64,000 bases of DNA from Daphnia pulex (Eukaryota; Arthropoda; Branchiopoda; Diplostraca; Daphniidae): the NCBI RefSeq assembly GCF_021134715.1, contig NC_060020.1, positions 4,526,001 through 4,590,000 on the forward strand, in the 5' to 3' direction. Shown here one piece after another: positions 61,344 to 64,000 of this stretch (position 1 is the first letter of the stretch; each line of letters starts with the position of its first letter). A program made the translations under genes and the position numbers. The notes beneath the pieces were generated by a model that was not told the origin of the DNA, did no database searches, and saw nothing but the letters and a program-made list of their open reading frames with translations.

Positions 61344-62275
61344 GACTTTTTTTCTCCAACTTTTACTGTTACATTATTTTTTTGTTTTTAAAAATTCCAC
61401 TTTTAGTTTTTTTTTAAACTAATTGACTCGCGATTAAAATTTCACACTTTCGGTTTTATTTAGTCTGATAGTGTTTTTATTTTTATGATGATTGAATTAT
61501 GTGACTACTGTATTTCACCATTTTATATTTTAATTGTACTTCTGACTAATACATTTTCTTTCACACGCACTTTCTTACACTCTTTATCTGCATAGACTTC
61601 CTGTATCATATCACTTAAGCTTTCTCAATGTTTGTGCGCTGTGTTTATTCACCATTGATTGATTTGATTCATTCCGGCATTTTGGCTTTTGCCGGGTCGC
61701 TGGACTTACCGCTTCTTATGGATGAAAAAGTAATGAATTTGAAATAGCCTGTGATGCATCACATCACCGCGACATTGCCAAATTGTTTATACGAACACCG
61801 GCATAGGATAACGCGCATTTCCACGTCGACAACTGAAATACAATCAAATATTTAAACTCAATTAAAAGGACTATTATACCCTTTCAATGCAAAAATGTAA
61901 ATGAAATATTTTTCTTACCAAATTAAAAAATGAATTCTTATAAAAATAAATTATTTAATCGAAATTTATATTCATGCAATGTTGATCTGTCCAGTCTGTC
62001 AAGTTGCAGCAGAATTTGGTAATTTTTTGGTATCTATCTAACTAGTCCATGATTTGGGTCATCATAGATTGATCTTACCGGAAAGTATGCCCCTAATTGA
62101 AATAACTAAGAAGTGCATTATAAATTAAGAGCAGAGTTTCATTAGCTATATTTGAGACTACATTTTGACTTGCTTTTGTATGAAACTTTACTTTTTACAC
62201 TGTTTTGAACTAAGGAGTATCTAAGTTCCAATTTTTCTACACTTTTGATAATTGAAGTTTATTTTTCTTACAGGA
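61344..62275. other. F-box gene 3' UTR and Sec24 5' region
   Basis: About 930 bp, T-rich at the left. An ATTAAA near 61434 may serve as the F-box gene poly(A) signal. A TTACAG acceptor ends at 62273, two bases before the Sec24 ATG, so Sec24 must have an upstream noncoding exon here whose start I cannot place. Confidence 0.5.
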
Positions 62276-64000
62276 ATGGCCTCTCAACCTCCCCTTCAAT
62301 TTAATCAAATGCAACCAGCAATACCGAATGCAGCAGGAATTTCCCAACCACCTAGACTTCAACGCCCATCCATAGCAAGTAATGGAATTGGACAACCAAC
62401 TGCTGGTTCTACATTTCCTTTACCTTCAACAACAAATTATGCTCCTGTTCCTGCGTTAAGCAATACAGCAAGTTCACAGTGGGCAAGGCCTCCAATTTCT
62501 GGGCAATCTGTCCCAACTCCGATTAGTCAGTCCAGTTTTACAACAACAAGCCAACAACAGTGTAATCCAGCAGTTCCTGGACAAATTTCTTCTAGACCTA
62601 TGTTACAGCCTCTAAATTCAGCAAGGCCACCAAATGCTTTTGCAATGAACCAACAATCTTCAGGTAATTAATTTTATTTATTTATTAACACATTTGTGAA
62701 GTTACAAAGCTTACATGATTTTTCATCTAGTATTGTACTTGTTGTATATTTTCTTTTCTTTTTTTCTTTTGACTGTTTAAAAAATGTACATGTTACAAGT
62801 TATGGTTCGTGTTTCTACATTTTAGTAGGAAGATCTAATTTGAGGTTACAAAAATTTTGCCTTAACATCTAAAGTTATTTGTACAGTGCCCCAAGCAAAT
62901 CAGTTAAGAGAATTAAGTTGTAGTGCCATCAACTGTAAGCTTTTTTTCTTTACAGGTCCTCCCTTGAATCCTTATCAAGGTGGGCAGTCCAATTTAAATG
63001 GAAATTTGGGCCCTCCAATGGTAAATGGAGCGGGAACTCCGTCATCATACTCAGGTGTGAACTATACTACTACTGTTCCAAACAGCATGGGCTACTCCTC
63101 GCCTGGAGTACCACCACAATATCCTACTCAAAGTTTCATGCCACCACAATTACCAGCTGGAACAGCTCATTCGACGGGTGGACCAGCCGGGCCTGCTCCA
63201 CCCCAGCAGCAGTATAGTGCTGGATATCAAAATTACTCACCTGCACATGGACAGGGTCAATTGCCACCAGTTTCGGGGATTCACCCTCAGCAGGTGACTT
63301 AATATTCCAGTATTTTTCTCTTTTGAACCATATCTGACTTTATCAAATTTATTTTTCCACGAAGCTAAGTTATCCTGGCGCACCTGTACCTAATGCTCCA
63401 GTCAACCAGTTTCCAAATTTTAATTCAACTATCGACAAGATGACATCCCAAATGAACACCTTGTCCGTAACTCAAACAGGATTTGACAAGATTTGGGTAA
63501 TTTTTTGGGTTTTCCATAAAATTATGTTAAATTGTGTAGTGTTAAAATATTATTTTCAATTGCTGCAATTATTATTTTTTTAGGGTCACGAAAATGTAGA
63601 CCTACTCCAAGTGCGAAATATTTTGCCTGCTCAAGGTGTGGAAACTCCCCGAATTCGCCTTCGACAAGAGCATTTAAATAACGTGCATTGCAGTCTAGAT
63701 ATCTTTCGCTGCACTCTGACGAAAATTCCTGAAACGAATTCCATATTGCAGAAATCTCGGCTCCCACTGGGAGTGTTGATTCATCCCTTCAAAGATTTGA
63801 CGGTAAGCAATTTAAAATTTAGATCCATACAAATTTTGTGAAGCCACTTTTTAAATATCAAATTCTCTTCCAGCAACTACCGGTTATTCAATGTCAAACT
63901 ATTGTTCGCTGTCGATCTTGTCGAACCTACATCAATCCCTTCGTTTATTTTGTCGATCAACGACGATGGAAATGCAATTTGTGCTTCCGAGTGAATGACC
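62276..64000 (+). CDS. Sec24AB: Sec24A/B-type COPII cargo adaptor (5' part)
   Basis: COPII coat subunit that selects cargo for ER-to-Golgi vesicles, working with Sec23 and Sar1. Exons seen: 62276-62663, 62956-63293, 63365-63496, 63584-63802, 63874 to beyond the window end; about 401 residues are visible of a protein usually over 1000. The N terminus to about residue 290 is a disordered Pro/Gln/Ser/Gly-rich region, as in all metazoan Sec24. The conserved core then begins with [11 protein letters not shown] and [14 protein letters not shown] and continues into the zinc finger ([23 protein letters not shown]) with all four Cys present. These core motifs match the Sec24A/B rather than the C/D subtype. 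The Met at 62276 follows a splice acceptor by two bases. The trunk, helical and gelsolin-like domains lie outside the window. Confidence 0.93.

Noticed and set aside
1-64000. tRNA, rRNA, CRISPR array, bacterial operon or intact transposon
   Set aside because: Looked for tRNA B-box words, rRNA-like blocks, regularly spaced repeats, and transposase or reverse transcriptase motifs; none was found by eye. A covariance-model search would be decisive for small RNAs.

Overview
The window is nuclear DNA of an animal, most likely an arthropod and probably a branchiopod crustacean of the Daphnia type. This rests on compact multi-exon genes with many introns of about 55-120 nt, arthropod-style TATA plus TCAGT-like initiators, an arthropod-type gene set (ERR, nidogen, GT17, XRN2) and a cobalamin-dependent methionine synthase, which Drosophila lacks. 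The species call is inference. No bacterial operon, rRNA, tRNA, CRISPR array, phage or intact transposon was seen.

Layout, left to right. 1-5703: no recognisable gene; low-complexity, microsatellite-rich sequence. 5704-18091 (minus): a 5'-3' exoribonuclease 2 (XRN2/Rat1) gene in 20 exons; its last three RGG-rich exons are separated from the rest by a 6.6 kb intron. 20717-28625 (minus): the nuclear receptor ERR in 10 coding exons. 28626-32110: non-coding, with several regulatory-looking motifs. 32111-34887 (minus): a GT17-family (MGAT3-like) beta-1,4-N-acetylglucosaminyltransferase. 36847-42540 (plus): methionine synthase (MTR), 25 exons. 43216-49307 (plus): nidogen, 24 exons, including one GC-AG intron. 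49308-54900: gene-poor. 56184-56582 (plus): a small secreted cysteine-rich peptide of 99 residues that I cannot assign to a family, preceded by two TATA promoter candidates. 57457-58639 (plus): thioredoxin-related transmembrane protein TMX1. 59400-61343 (plus): an F-box/WD40 protein. 62276-64000 and beyond (plus): the 5' part of a Sec24A/B COPII cargo adaptor, cut by the window end.

The genes are unrelated in function and make no operon or pathway: nuclear RNA decay and transcription termination, transcriptional control, N-glycan processing, one-carbon metabolism, basement membrane, ER redox folding, ubiquitin ligase adaptor and ER export. TMX1, Sec24 and the GT17 enzyme all serve the secretory pathway, but nothing in the sequence shows co-regulation.

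Exon coordinates were worked out by hand from splice signals and reading-frame continuity. In every complete gene model the exon lengths sum to a multiple of three with no internal stop. Noncoding exons, transcription starts and poly(A) sites are much less certain. The most interesting leads are the unassigned cysteine-rich peptide gene, a perfect palindromic X-box inside the 6.6 kb XRN2 intron, and a cluster of ATGGC (Pho/YY1-type) sites with a perfect NRF-1 palindrome upstream of ERR.
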